From NCBI RefSeq assembly GCF_023273895.1, contig NZ_CP096883.1, positions 2,294,001 to 2,358,000 on the forward strand: a stretch of 64,000 nucleotides of DNA, in the 5' to 3' direction. Source of the stretch: Sphingobacterium sp. PCS056. GTDB taxonomy: Bacteria; Bacteroidota; Bacteroidia; Sphingobacteriales; Sphingobacteriaceae. The notes beneath the pieces were generated by a model that ran no database searches, was not told the DNA's origin, and saw only the letters and a program-made list of their open reading frames with translations. Each line of letters begins with the position of its first letter. The first letter of the stretch is position 1. Below are positions 1-8,356 of this stretch, in pieces. A program made the position numbers and the translations under genes.

Positions 1-207
1 TCTTCTGGATCCCTATAAGAACAACATATATTTTTTTTGAAAACATGGCATTAAAAAGTCTTCCAAAAAAAATGTCCATGGAATAACTTTGATTGGGATT
101 TGCTTGATTTCTTCCTCCATATGATTTCTTTTGTTCATATCCGAGCCCAATATATGGCGGTTAAAATTAGCGCAAGGGAGAGGTGTCCAAAGGTATTTTC
201 AATCCAT
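1..207. other. left edge, no gene seen
   Basis: AT-rich DNA running into the window from the left. The plus-strand reading frame that opens at about 100 overlaps the nfu terminator and the 3' end of nfu on the other strand and has no recognisable protein character, so I do not call a gene here. Confidence 0.5.
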
Positions 208-242
208 AAAAAAAGCCGTTCACAAGATGGAACGGCTTTATA
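208..242 (-). terminator. terminator of the nfu gene
   Basis: Inverted repeat AAAGCCGTTC / GAACGGCTTT with an 8-nt loop. On the minus strand it is followed by a run of T residues. It lies about 20 bp beyond the nfu stop codon. Confidence 0.8.
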
Positions 243-260
243 TTTGATATCGTTTTATAC

Positions 261-815
261 TTACATCGATTCAGCAACAACTTCTTCAACTTCTGGCACC
301 ATACGTTTTAATAAACCTTCTATACCAGATTTTAAGGTGATACTTGAAGAAGGGCAACCACTACATGATCCCCGCAGCTCTACTGTCACAATACCACTAT
401 CAAATGATTTGTATGCAATAGCACCACCATCTTGCTCTACTGCAGGACGTACATAATCATGCAATACCTGTTGGATCTTGATTTCGATATCCGACCCTTC
501 AAAAGTAACATCCTCTGTATGTTCGATTGGTTTTACAGCAAGTTCAGATTCTATAGCACCTTTTATGAAGTCTTTTAATAGCGCTTCGATATCAGTCCAC
601 TCAGCATCATCACTCTTCGTGATGGTCACAAAATTACTTGCGAAAAATACGCCGTTTACAAAGTTAAATTTAAATAATTCCTTTGCGAAAGCAGATTCTT
701 GTGCTTTATCCTTATCCGGATAATCCAAACTACCGTTGATCAACAATTTATTGACCAAAAATTTCATCGTAGATGGATTCGGAGTGGATTCTGTATATAC
801 GTTAATTGTTGCCAT
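261..815 (-). CDS. NifU-like iron-sulfur cluster scaffold/carrier (Nfu)
   Basis: The 184-residue protein has two parts. The first ~85 residues match the Nfu N-terminal domain (YTESTPNPSTMKF, a family hallmark). The last ~75 residues are the NifU C-terminal domain with the cluster-binding CxxC in GSCSGCPSSS. Nfu proteins assemble or carry Fe-S clusters to apo-enzymes in the cytoplasm; that role is inferred from the family. Both cysteines are present and the length is normal. A TAnnTTTG-type box at 841-848 (minus strand) would start transcription about 20 nt before this ATG, so the gene probably has its own promoter besides any read-through from purB, which lies 75 bp upstream. Confidence 0.9.
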   Translation of the reverse strand: MATINVYTESTPNPSTMKFLVNKLLINGSLDYPDKDKAQESAFAKELFKFNFVNGVFFASNFVTITKSDDAEWTDIEALLKDFIKGAIESELAVKPIEHTEDVTFEGSDIEIKIQQVLHDYVRPAVEQDGGAIAYKSFDSGIVTVELRGSCSGCPSSSITLKSGIEGLLKRMVPEVEEVVAESM

Positions 816-840
816 ATTAATCAGTGTCTATTTCAAAAAA

Positions 841-848
841 CAAATATA
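841..848 (-). promoter_or_regulatory. candidate -7 box for nfu
   Basis: The minus strand reads TATATTTG, a match to the Bacteroidota -7 consensus TAnnTTTG. No convincing -33 TTG lies 19-20 nt upstream, so this is a moderate call. Confidence 0.45.
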
Positions 849-889
849 AGCTAAATATCAGGTGATGTTAGTCATTAAAGCGTAAAAGC

Positions 890-2239
890 TTACAGACTTA
901 CACCGGTATAGTTAGCAGGGCTGATTGATTTTAATTCTGCCTTTACTTGGTCTGTCACCTTTAAGTTGTCCACAAATTCGGCTATAGTAACTTCCGTTAC
1001 GTGCGTATTGGTACGTGTCAGATCTTTTAAAGCCTCGTAAGGTTTTGGATATCCTTCTCTTCTCAACACTGTTTGTATCGCTTCAGCAACGACAGCCCAA
1101 TTGTTATTAAGATCCGCCTGTAGCGCAGTTTCATTTAAAATCAATTTGCGTAGACCTCGTAATGTAGATTTTATTGCTATTAACGTATGCGCAAATGGAA
1201 CACCAATATTACGTAATACGGTTGAGTCTGTTAAATCACGTTGTAAACGAGAGATCGGCAATTTTGCAGCTAAATGTTCAAATAGTGCATTTGCAATCCC
1301 TAAGTTTCCTTCAGCATTTTCGAAATCAATAGGATTGACTTTATGCGGCATCGCTGAAGATCCTATTTGACCAGCTGTAATTTTTTGCTTAAAATACTCC
1401 ATGGATACATAGGTCCAGATATCGCGACACAAGTCGATCAGAATTGTATTAATACGTTTGAAAGCATCACAACTTGCAGCAAAGTTATCATAATGTTCAA
1501 TTTGAGTGGTTGTTTGCGAACGGCTCAAACCAAGTGATTCATTGACAAATTTATTTCCAAAAGCGACCCAGTCTGTTTGTGGATATGCGACATGGTGCGC
1601 ATTAAAATTACCCGTTGCTCCACCAAATTTGGCCGAGTAAGGCACTGCTTTCAGTTGTTCAAACTGACGTTCAATACGTTCTACAAAAACTTTAATTTCT
1701 TTACCCAAGCGCGTTGGGGAAGCGGGTTGACCATGCGTACGTGCCAACATGGATACGTTTGACCAATCTGTAGACAATTGTGTTAATTCTTGAATCAATT
1801 CTTCAATCGCAGGTGTGTAAACATGTGCAATAGCATCTTTCCATGAATATGGGATTGCTGTGTTATTGATATCTTGTGAAGTTAATCCAAAGTGGATAAA
1901 TTCCAAAGAATCATGCAATCCTAATTTTTCAAATTTATCTTTCAAGAAGTATTCAACTGCTTTTACATCATGGTTAGTTACTTTTTCAGTATTTTTAATC
2001 CAAGTTGCATCTTCTTCTGTAAAATTTCTATAAAGGTCACGTAATTTTTCATTTAACGAGCCATCAAAATGACTTAATTGTTCAATTCCTGATTCAGAAA
2101 GTGCGATGAAATATTCAACTTCTACTAAAACTCGATATTTGATTAAGGCAAATTCTGAAAAATAAGCCCCTAATTCTTGAGTTGCGTTATGATAACGACC
2201 GTCTACTGGAGATACGGCGGTAAGTGATGATAAGGCCAT
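890..2239 (-). CDS. purB: adenylosuccinate lyase
   Basis: PurB carries out two steps: SAICAR to AICAR in de novo purine synthesis, and adenylosuccinate to AMP. It belongs to the fumarase/aspartase superfamily, whose signature loop is seen here as GSSAMPHKVNP. The N-terminus LTAVSPVDGRY and the region TSQDINNTA are typical of the roughly 450-residue PurB group. I start at the ATG at 2239 (449 residues, MALSSL...) rather than an in-frame ATG at 2260, because a good promoter at 2258-2288 would put the transcript start near 2252, downstream of the longer start. The gene is intact, and nfu follows 75 bp downstream. Confidence 0.97.
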   Translation of the reverse strand: MALSSLTAVSPVDGRYHNATQELGAYFSEFALIKYRVLVEVEYFIALSESGIEQLSHFDGSLNEKLRDLYRNFTEEDATWIKNTEKVTNHDVKAVEYFLKDKFEKLGLHDSLEFIHFGLTSQDINNTAIPYSWKDAIAHVYTPAIEELIQELTQLSTDWSNVSMLARTHGQPASPTRLGKEIKVFVERIERQFEQLKAVPYSAKFGGATGNFNAHHVAYPQTDWVAFGNKFVNESLGLSRSQTTTQIEHYDNFAASCDAFKRINTILIDLCRDIWTYVSMEYFKQKITAGQIGSSAMPHKVNPIDFENAEGNLGIANALFEHLAAKLPISRLQRDLTDSTVLRNIGVPFAHTLIAIKSTLRGLRKLILNETALQADLNNNWAVVAEAIQTVLRREGYPKPYEALKDLTRTNTHVTEVTIAEFVDNLKVTDQVKAELKSISPANYTGVSL

Positions 2240-2257
2240 AATACGTTTTTGTTTGTG

Positions 2258-2288
2258 CAAAGGTAAAAAAATGAGGGGAGCTTATCAA
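2258..2288 (-). promoter_or_regulatory. purB promoter (-33 TTG / -7 TACCTTTG)
   Basis: On the minus strand TTG (2288-2286), a 20-nt spacer, then TACCTTTG (2265-2258) fit the Bacteroidota promoter pattern. The expected transcript start near 2252 leaves a leader of about 13 nt before the purB ATG at 2239. Confidence 0.7.
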
Positions 2289-2308
2289 TTTAAATCAGAG
2301 GTATATAA

Positions 2309-2340
2309 CAAAAAAAAGCTCCAACAAGTGGAGCTTTTAA
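2309..2340 (-). terminator. terminator of the 2366-2584 lipoprotein gene
   Basis: AAAAAGCTCC / GGAGCTTTT hairpin with a 7-nt loop. A run of eight T follows on the minus strand, about 25 bp past the stop codon. Confidence 0.8.
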
Positions 2341-2365
2341 TATTTTTAAAATCAGTTCCCTGAAA

Positions 2366-2584
2366 TTAGTGAGCAGCTTTTGCTGAATCAATAGCAACTT
2401 TAGCTGAATCAACTACAGTTTTAGCTGAATCGATAGCTGTGTTAGCTGAATCAATAACAGTGTTAGCTGAATCAATAGCTAATGAATCAGAAGTAGTTTC
2501 TGATTTGTTAGCAGTACCATTACAAGAAGCGAAAGCTACAGTTAAAGCTAATCCTAAGAAAGCGAATTTGAATGAATTTTTCAT
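2366..2584 (-). CDS. small repeat lipoprotein, copy 1 (Lpp-like)
   Basis: A 72-residue protein with a lipoprotein signal peptide (lipobox AFASC, cysteine at about residue 21). The mature part is almost entirely a 7-residue repeat of the form [I/V]DSA[N/K]xx, five or more copies, with no aromatic residues. The heptad spacing suggests a long amphipathic helix or coiled coil on the inner face of a membrane, as in Braun-type lipoproteins; this is inference, as I do not recognise a family. It is a paralogue of the gene at 2729-2953: the first 69 bp including the leader are identical, while the repeat regions have diverged. Each gene has its own terminator. Confidence 0.75.
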   Translation of the reverse strand: MKNSFKFAFLGLALTVAFASCNGTANKSETTSDSLAIDSANTVIDSANTAIDSAKTVVDSAKVAIDSAKAAH

Positions 2585-2673
2585 TTTGATGTTATTAAAT
2601 TTTATTAAATTTTTTTATTCATAGGTTTATACCTTAAATATGAAAAGGTAACCCATTTATTTTTATTTTTTTT

Positions 2674-2709
2674 AAAAGAAAGCTTACATCACTAAAATGT
2701 AAGCTTTTA
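2674..2709 (-). terminator. terminator of the 2729-2953 lipoprotein gene
   Basis: AAAGCTTACAT / ATGTAAGCTTT hairpin with a T-rich tail on the minus strand, 20 bp beyond the stop codon. Confidence 0.75.
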
Positions 2710-2728
2710 TGTTGTCAACAGTACTAAA

Positions 2729-2953
2729 TTATTTTTTAGTAACAGCAGAATCAACTTTCGCAGCAGCAGAATCAACTTTTGCAGCAGCAGAGTCAACTTT
2801 GTTAGCAGCTGAATCTAATACAGTAGCAGCAGAATCAACTAAAGCAGCAGCTGAATCAGCAGAAGCGTTAGTTTTAGTTTCAGCACCACCACAAGAAGCG
2901 AAAGCTACAGTTAAAGCTAATCCTAAGAAAGCGAATTTGAATGAATTTTTCAT
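2729..2953 (-). CDS. small repeat lipoprotein, copy 2 (Lpp-like)
   Basis: A 74-residue lipoprotein with the same signal peptide as its neighbour at 2366-2584 (lipobox AFASC). Its mature part repeats [V/L]DSAAxK every seven residues and is alanine- and lysine-rich, consistent with a helical rod. Both genes also carry an AAAAGGTAACC sequence (plus-strand reading) 50-70 bp upstream of the ATG, probably a TAnnTTTT-type -7 box in the minus orientation. A tandem gene duplication is the simplest explanation. Function is unknown; a structural envelope role is a guess from composition. Confidence 0.75.
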   Translation of the reverse strand: MKNSFKFAFLGLALTVAFASCGGAETKTNASADSAAALVDSAATVLDSAANKVDSAAAKVDSAAAKVDSAVTKK

Positions 2954-3194
2954 TTTGATTTTTCTAAATTAATTGAAACAAAATTGTTATTTAAACATTA
3001 ATACTTAGAATGATAAAAGGTAACCTTCAAAATGGATTATTTTTTTATTAAATATTTATACGTTGATTATCAGTTATTTATATTTTATGTTTTTTGTAAT
3101 TTATCTGTTGATTTTCTGTTGAAAGAACTTTTTATTTTAAATACCGTATATTGAAGAGACAAATTGTTGACAGTTAATTTTAAAGAAGGAGACT

Positions 3195-4544
3195 ATGTTT
3201 GATAAAATGAAAAATATTTTAGACCTCTTGAAGGTCGTTGATTTAGAAAAACTGAACGAAATTTCTCAAAAAATTGATTTAGGTCAGGTATTGAATGCGG
3301 TATCCAAGATGGACGATCATCAGTTGAGGGGAGCGATGAAGCTGCTAACCGCATCCGGTAAGAAAAAAGATTTGCCTCCTATTAACGGAGATTTCTATCA
3401 TATTGAAGATAAGTTATCTACTGAAGACAAGATCATCCAACTGAAAGTGCGTGATTTTATGGAGAAAGAAATCAGCCCTATTGTTAATAATTATTGGTTA
3501 AGAGATGAGTTTCCGTTTGAAATTATTGAAAAGTTTGCGGCATTAAATATTTGCGGATATACCTATGAGGGCTATGGTTGTGCAGGCGGGAGCTCTTTGA
3601 TGGAGGGAGTGATCGCTGCAGAGATCGCTCGAGTAGATGCATCGATAGCGACATTTTTCGGTGTGCAAAGTGGCTTAGCTATGGGCTCTATTTATATTTG
3701 TGGTTCAGAAGCGCAAAAAGAAGAATGGTTGCCGCGTATGCAGCAGATGAAAGTTATTGGTGCTTTTGGTTTAACAGAGCCCGAAGTCGGATCCGGTGCG
3801 GCAGGAGGATTGACTTGTACCTGTAAAAAAACCGAATCTGGTTGGGTTTTGAATGGACAAAAGAAGTGGATTGGAAATAGTACTTTTTCAGATATCACCA
3901 TTATTTGGGCACGAGATCTGGATGATGGACAGGTGAAGGGTTTTATCGTGCGTAAGGAAAATCCAGGTTTTGCCGTAGAAAAGATAAAAGGAAAGATGGC
4001 ACTGCGAATTGTTCAGAATGGTTTGATTACGTTGACTGATTGTGTGGTACCAGAATCCGACCGATTGCAAAACGCCAATAGTTTCAAAGACACAGCTAAA
4101 GTGTTGCAGATGACAAGAGCGGGTGTGGCTTGGATGGCAGTGGGTTGTGCAAGAGGAGCTTATGAAAATGCACTTGATTATACGCGCAAGCGTGAACAAT
4201 TTGGAAAACCGATTGCCTCATTTCAATTGATTCAAAACCATTTGGTCGAAATGCTCTCTAATTTAACGGCAATGCAAACCTTAGTTTATCGCTTATCTGA
4301 AATGCAAGATAAAGGTGATTTAAAAGATGAACATGCTTCTCTAGCTAAAGTTTTTTGTTCATTAAGAACACGAGATATTGTATCCAAAGCACGAGAAGTA
4401 ATGGGCGGAAATGGAATTTTATTAGAATATAATGTTGCTCGATTTTTGGCCGATGCCGAAGCAATATATTCTTATGAAGGAACAAAAGAAATTAATTCTC
4501 TAATTGTAGGGCGAAGCATAACGGGTTTCAGTGCATTTGTCTAA
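3195..4544 (+). CDS. acyl-CoA dehydrogenase, glutaryl-CoA-dehydrogenase-like
   Basis: The 449-residue protein is an FAD-dependent acyl-CoA dehydrogenase. Family motifs are GLTEPEVGSGA with the following NGQKKWIGN (FAD/substrate region), RKREQFGKPIASFQ, MGGNGI, and YSYEGTKEIN, which holds the glutamate that acts as catalytic base in glutaryl-CoA-type enzymes. It oxidises an acyl-CoA and passes electrons to ETF; glutaryl-CoA as substrate is only suggested by the C-terminal motif. The first ~65 residues are a helical, charged extension before the usual start (DFYHIEDKLS). The ATG at 3195 is supported by AAGGAG at 3186-3191, so the extension appears real. The gene is monocistronic, with a strong hairpin downstream. 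Confidence 0.9.
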   Translation: MFDKMKNILDLLKVVDLEKLNEISQKIDLGQVLNAVSKMDDHQLRGAMKLLTASGKKKDLPPINGDFYHIEDKLSTEDKIIQLKVRDFMEKEISPIVNNYWLRDEFPFEIIEKFAALNICGYTYEGYGCAGGSSLMEGVIAAEIARVDASIATFFGVQSGLAMGSIYICGSEAQKEEWLPRMQQMKVIGAFGLTEPEVGSGAAGGLTCTCKKTESGWVLNGQKKWIGNSTFSDITIIWARDLDDGQVKGFIVRKENPGFAVEKIKGKMALRIVQNGLITLTDCVVPESDRLQNANSFKDTAKVLQMTRAGVAWMAVGCARGAYENALDYTRKREQFGKPIASFQLIQNHLVEMLSNLTAMQTLVYRLSEMQDKGDLKDEHASLAKVFCSLRTRDIVSKAREVMGGNGILLEYNVARFLADAEAIYSYEGTKEINSLIVGRSITGFSAFV

Positions 4545-4747
4545 CACATTATTTATGAAATAAAACTTAAAATAATTTTAGTGTTTTTGTGATTGCTGAA
4601 AGTTTGCTAGGTATAATTGAATTGTAAAATTTGTCAGTCTGCATTCTTTTATCAAAAAATAGAAATGCTGAAAGAAAGTGAGAATCAGGCTGTACACATT
4701 TGTTCTTGGATTAGAAATGTTATATGATTGCGTACTTAGGTGATCCT
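4545..4747. other. gap between acyl-CoA dehydrogenase gene and terminator
   Basis: AT-rich non-coding DNA. With the terminator and the stretch to 4936 it forms a gap of about 390 bp between convergent genes. I see nothing else in it. Confidence 0.6.
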
Positions 4748-4800
4748 CTGTCAATAAAAAAAGATCAGGCTAATAAGCTCTGATCTTTTTTTGTTGACAG
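4748..4800. terminator. bidirectional terminator between convergent genes
   Basis: Long hairpin with AAAAAGATCAG / CTGATCTTTTT as core and outer CTGTCAA / TTGACAG pairing. T runs occur on both strands, so it can serve both the plus-strand dehydrogenase gene and the minus-strand ZIP gene. Confidence 0.8.
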
Positions 4801-4936
4801 ATGTACGATTTAGATAAGGACTCCTTGAATGATGTTCATTTTCTGTAGATCGTGTCGATTTTATTACAAATCTTTAATTAAAAACAAATTTCTGCCTGAA
4901 ATAATGGTTGGTCATTTCTGTATACGCAGGACATTA

Positions 4937-5755
4937 TTATCCTAAAGCGACATCCAATGTCATCATTAAAATAAATCCTCCAATAAATCCTATTGTTGCA
5001 ATATCTGAATTTTTATTTTGTTGTGCTTCTGGAATTACTTCTTCTACTACGACAAAAATCATGGCTCCTGCCGCAAATGCCAGTGCGTATGGAAGTATCG
5101 GAGTAAAGGTGACTACAGCCATTGCTCCTAAAACACCAGCAATAGGTTCTACGATTGCCGATGCTTGTCCGTAGAAAAAACTTTTACGTCTGCTCAGTCC
5201 CATTCTTCTTAAAGGCATAGCGACAGCAATACCTTCTGGGAAATTTTGCAGTCCGATTCCTATTGCCAGTATAACTGCGCCTGCAATTGTCGCTTCTGGA
5301 ACACCTGCTGCAACACTCCCAAAAAGGACACCCACGGCAAGTCCCTCAGGAATATTGTGAAGTGTAATGGCTAAAATCATTAGCGTCGTTTTCTGCCATG
5401 GGGTCTTTACACCCTCTACTTTCTTAAAATTGATATGTAGATGCGGTAAAACCTTGTCTATGCTAAATAGGAATGCGGCACCGATGAGAAATCCAACGAC
5501 AGCTGGGACAACTTGTATAAAACCTGTTCCCTCACTCATGTCGATCGCCGGTATGAGAAGGCTCCAGACACTTGCAGCTACCATAACCCCGCCCGTAAAT
5601 CCCAGCATTCCGTCCAGCACATTCTTATTCATTTCTTTAAAAAGAAACACAAAGGCAGCTCCTAAAGCAGTCACTAGCCAAGTAAACAATGTTGCATACA
5701 AAGCTGCTAAAATCGGGTCGATGCTTTCAAGGTAGGAGATAATTGATTCAATCAT
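4937..5755 (-). CDS. ZIP-family divalent metal transporter (GufA/ZupT-like)
   Basis: The 272-residue membrane protein has about eight hydrophobic segments. It carries the paired ZIP signatures HNIPEGLAVG (helix 4) and QNFPEGIAVA (helix 5), which form the binuclear metal site in this family. ZIP proteins bring Zn2+, and sometimes Fe2+, Mn2+ or other divalent ions, into the cytoplasm. Nickel specificity cannot be read from the sequence, though the genome's urease makes it worth asking. The region upstream (5941-6021) holds three inverted repeats that could be metal-regulator sites. Confidence 0.92.
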   Translation of the reverse strand: MIESIISYLESIDPILAALYATLFTWLVTALGAAFVFLFKEMNKNVLDGMLGFTGGVMVAASVWSLLIPAIDMSEGTGFIQVVPAVVGFLIGAAFLFSIDKVLPHLHINFKKVEGVKTPWQKTTLMILAITLHNIPEGLAVGVLFGSVAAGVPEATIAGAVILAIGIGLQNFPEGIAVAMPLRRMGLSRRKSFFYGQASAIVEPIAGVLGAMAVVTFTPILPYALAFAAGAMIFVVVEEVIPEAQQNKNSDIATIGFIGGFILMMTLDVALG

Positions 5756-5940
5756 AGTATATGCTAATTCTTTATTTTATCCATCTTAAGATCTATTCGT
5801 TTATGGGTGCAACAGCGCTTTAACAAGGCGAAAATCTATTGATTTTGCTTGACATTTTAGTTTAACTGTGTTTTAAAACTTCAAGCTTAAAAATATAATA
5901 AGTCCGAGATGGTATTTAACAAAAGTAATAAGTTAGATTG

Positions 5941-6021
5941 AACTAACAAATATATTTCTAACATTTTTGTTAGTTTGTGCTAATAATAATTAATTCAGCT
6001 ATTATTAGCATGCAATTGCAT
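5941..6021. promoter_or_regulatory. cluster of three inverted repeats upstream of the ZIP gene
   Basis: Three dyads lie end to end: AACTAACAAA / TTTGTTAGTT (5941-5975), GCTAATAATA / TATTATTAGC (5979-6009) and the perfect palindrome ATGCAATTGCAT (6010-6021). The gap 5756-6095 is otherwise non-coding. None has a T run typical of a terminator, so operators for a metal-responsive repressor of the ZIP gene are the likelier reading. This is inference. Confidence 0.45.
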
Positions 6022-6095
6022 TACCTTTAGAGGTCTCATTGTGTTGAATTGATTTTTAAAATATCCATGTCCCACGTTTTGACCGAGTTGCTTTT

Positions 6096-7298
6096 TTAAG
6101 CAGCTGCTTCCTGTGCTTGGTCTATTTTTCCTTTTTTAAAGATGGCATTTAATACAATTGCTATTGCGCCGTCTCCAGTTACGTTGCAGGCAGTACCGAA
6201 ACTATCCATGGCGATGTATAAAGCTATCATTAAAGCTTGATTTTCAGCATTGAATCCAAGCATACTGCCGATAATGCCTATAGCCGCCATAATGGCTCCA
6301 CCTGGTACACCTGGAGCTGCAATCATCGTGACCCCCAGCATACAGATAAATCCCATCATTTGTACAAAATCTATAGGAATGCCTTGCATCATCATGAGTG
6401 CAAGTACACATGCAACTATTTTTAGTGTGCTACCCGCAAGATGTATTGTCGCGCATAAAGGGATACTGAAATTGGCAATATCCTCATCAACACCTAGTTT
6501 TTTTGCTTGTTTTAGCGTTACGGGAATCGTTGCTGCGGAAGATTGTGTTCCTAAGGCAGTGAAATAAGCAGGTAGCATACCGATCAATAATTTGAATGGA
6601 TTTTGTTTAGAAGCTATACCTGCTATGATAAATTGAATGACAAGTAAAAGAATATGAATGACGAATATAATACCGATGATTTTAATAAAGACATGTAATA
6701 TCGTGAATACTTTACCGGTATAAGTCATATCGTAAAAAATACCAAGAATAAAAAAGGGGAGTAGTGGTATGATCATTTTTTCAATGATAAAACTGATCAC
6801 TTTTTCAAAATCAATAAATACTTTTTCTAATGCCGAGTTTTCCAATTTTGATAAACCGATGCCAATACAGAATGCAAGCACCAATGCAGACATGACATCA
6901 AATAGCGGTGGAAATTCAATGGTAAAATATGGGCTAAGTGTTTTCGTGCTTTCGGTAATGAGCTCGGTATTGATCTGATTTTGGAGCAAAGATGGAAATA
7001 TGCTCATACTGACTGTGTATGAAAAAAGTCCGGCAAATAACGTAGATCCGTATGCGATCAGTACAGTCGTTAGTAATAGTTTTCCTGCAGTTTTTCCAAG
7101 TTGGGCAATTGATGGGATAATTAATCCAACGATAATCAATGGGATCAAAAATTTCAAAAATTGGTCAAAGAGAAAGTTATATGTTGTCAATATGCGCCCT
7201 AATGATTCAGGAAGATAGAGCCCTAGTAGAATTCCAGAAATAATAGCAATGATTACTTTAAAAAGAAGATTCTCCGTAATTTTTTTCATTTGATTCAT
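6096..7298 (-). CDS. dicarboxylate/amino acid:cation symporter (DAACS family)
   Basis: The 400-residue membrane protein belongs to the sodium:dicarboxylate (glutamate/C4-dicarboxylate) symporter family. It has repeated hydrophobic helices, the re-entrant serine-rich loop GTQSSAATIPVT, and the later PGVPGGAI and MDSFGTACNVTGDG segments that form the substrate and Na+ sites in this family. The N-terminus is compact. An alternative start at 7289 (MKKITENL) would shorten the protein by three residues. Whether glutamate, aspartate, serine/threonine or a dicarboxylate is carried cannot be decided. It stands alone, upstream of the ZIP gene on the same strand with a 340-bp gap between them. Confidence 0.92.
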   Translation of the reverse strand: MNQMKKITENLLFKVIIAIISGILLGLYLPESLGRILTTYNFLFDQFLKFLIPLIIVGLIIPSIAQLGKTAGKLLLTTVLIAYGSTLFAGLFSYTVSMSIFPSLLQNQINTELITESTKTLSPYFTIEFPPLFDVMSALVLAFCIGIGLSKLENSALEKVFIDFEKVISFIIEKMIIPLLPFFILGIFYDMTYTGKVFTILHVFIKIIGIIFVIHILLLVIQFIIAGIASKQNPFKLLIGMLPAYFTALGTQSSAATIPVTLKQAKKLGVDEDIANFSIPLCATIHLAGSTLKIVACVLALMMMQGIPIDFVQMMGFICMLGVTMIAAPGVPGGAIMAAIGIIGSMLGFNAENQALMIALYIAMDSFGTACNVTGDGAIAIVLNAIFKKGKIDQAQEAAA

Positions 7299-7483
7299 AA
7301 TTATATATTCATTTATCCCGTTTTCCTGTTGTAGAAATCAAAGGCGAAGTCACGAAAATAAGAATTTATAATTGAAAAGGTTGCTATTCTTTTTGGAATG
7401 AGTGGTCGGTATTGGTTGCTTTTATAGGGTTAAAATGAAATCCTTCAATATTTTTTTTTGTATTTTTATACAGTTGAATTGCG

Positions 7484-7960
7484 TTAGGCGATACAGATGA
7501 TATCAGCAAAATTAGCATGTGTTACTTTGATCAAGTCATGGGGGTTGATTTCAATCTGTAGGCCCTTTTTGCCGGCGCTAATGATTATTTTATTTTCTAA
7601 GGAGGCGAGTTCTTCTAGGTATGTTGGAAATGCTTTTTTCATTCCTATAGGAGAACAGCCACCTCTGATATAGCCCGTTACATGCTGCAGGTCTTTCATC
7701 GGGAGCATTTCACATTTTTTATTACCAGAGATATGAGCTAATTTTTTTAAGTCTACCTGTGCATTTCCTGGTATAACAGCGACGATATAGGGATCTTTCT
7801 GTCCAGTTAGCACTAGGGTCTTGTAGATCATTTCTACTCGAATTCCTAAAGTTTTCGCCACTTCCGTTGCACTTTGGTGCTCATCTTTTACTTCATAATT
7901 CTTTAATTCATAAGTAATGTCCAGGTTGTCGAGGATGCGAGCAGCGTTAGTTTTTACCAT
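7484..7960 (-). CDS. YbaK/EbsC-type aminoacyl-tRNA deacylase
   Basis: The 158-residue protein matches the YbaK family, which hydrolyses mischarged Cys-tRNA(Pro) in the cytoplasm as a trans-editing factor. Visible family features are the early ARILDNLDITYELKNYE, the middle KTLVLTG...VAVIPGNAQVDLKKL with the conserved lysine, and GYIRGGCSPIGMKK near the C-terminus, which shapes the cysteinyl pocket. Length is normal. It is monocistronic. Specificity among YbaK, ProX and YeaK types is inferred from the GxxSPIG region. Confidence 0.9.
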   Translation of the reverse strand: MVKTNAARILDNLDITYELKNYEVKDEHQSATEVAKTLGIRVEMIYKTLVLTGQKDPYIVAVIPGNAQVDLKKLAHISGNKKCEMLPMKDLQHVTGYIRGGCSPIGMKKAFPTYLEELASLENKIIISAGKKGLQIEINPHDLIKVTHANFADIICIA

Positions 7961-8166
7961 TTCTTTGAGATGTGTTTTTCTATAATCTAATAAGCGTCAT
8001 GTAATAAAAAATGAATGTAACGATGTTTTTGTAAAAAAACAATTTGTAAATCTATGGTGTGAAATTTAAAAATTGGACTTTGATGATTATGGTGTTTTGG
8101 TTTTTATTGAAATACTAAGCGTTTGTTTTATGAAAAGTAATCGTATTGTTTTTGTGAATTATTAAC
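7961..8166. other. non-coding gap
   Basis: AT-rich sequence between the YbaK-like gene and the terminator of the next gene. Together with the stretch to 8356 it makes a gap of about 400 bp. A small plus-strand frame at 8239-8424 overlaps the barrel-protein gene and shows no protein character, so I see no gene here. Confidence 0.5.
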
Positions 8167-8208
8167 AAAAAAGGGATTGAACAAATAAAATGAACAATCC
8201 CTTTTTTA
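8167..8208 (-). terminator. probable terminator downstream of the barrel-protein gene
   Basis: AAAAAGGGATTG / CAATCCCTTTTT hairpin with T runs on both strands. It lies ~150 bp past the stop of the minus-strand gene at 8357. Confidence 0.65.
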
Positions 8209-8356
8209 TTTAAAATCTTACTTCATTGTCAAAATAATATGTCCTGTTCGGAATGCTTAATTGTTCACATAAGCCTCCTGACTATTCCGAAAAACATAAC
8301 CTATTATATTTTAAATAAGGATTTTTGTATGGTTGACAGTCTGATTATGTTATTTT

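Noticed and set aside
2240..2260. Seven-codon extension of PurB
   Set aside because: It overlaps the -7 box at 2258-2265, and the transcript should start downstream of that ATG.
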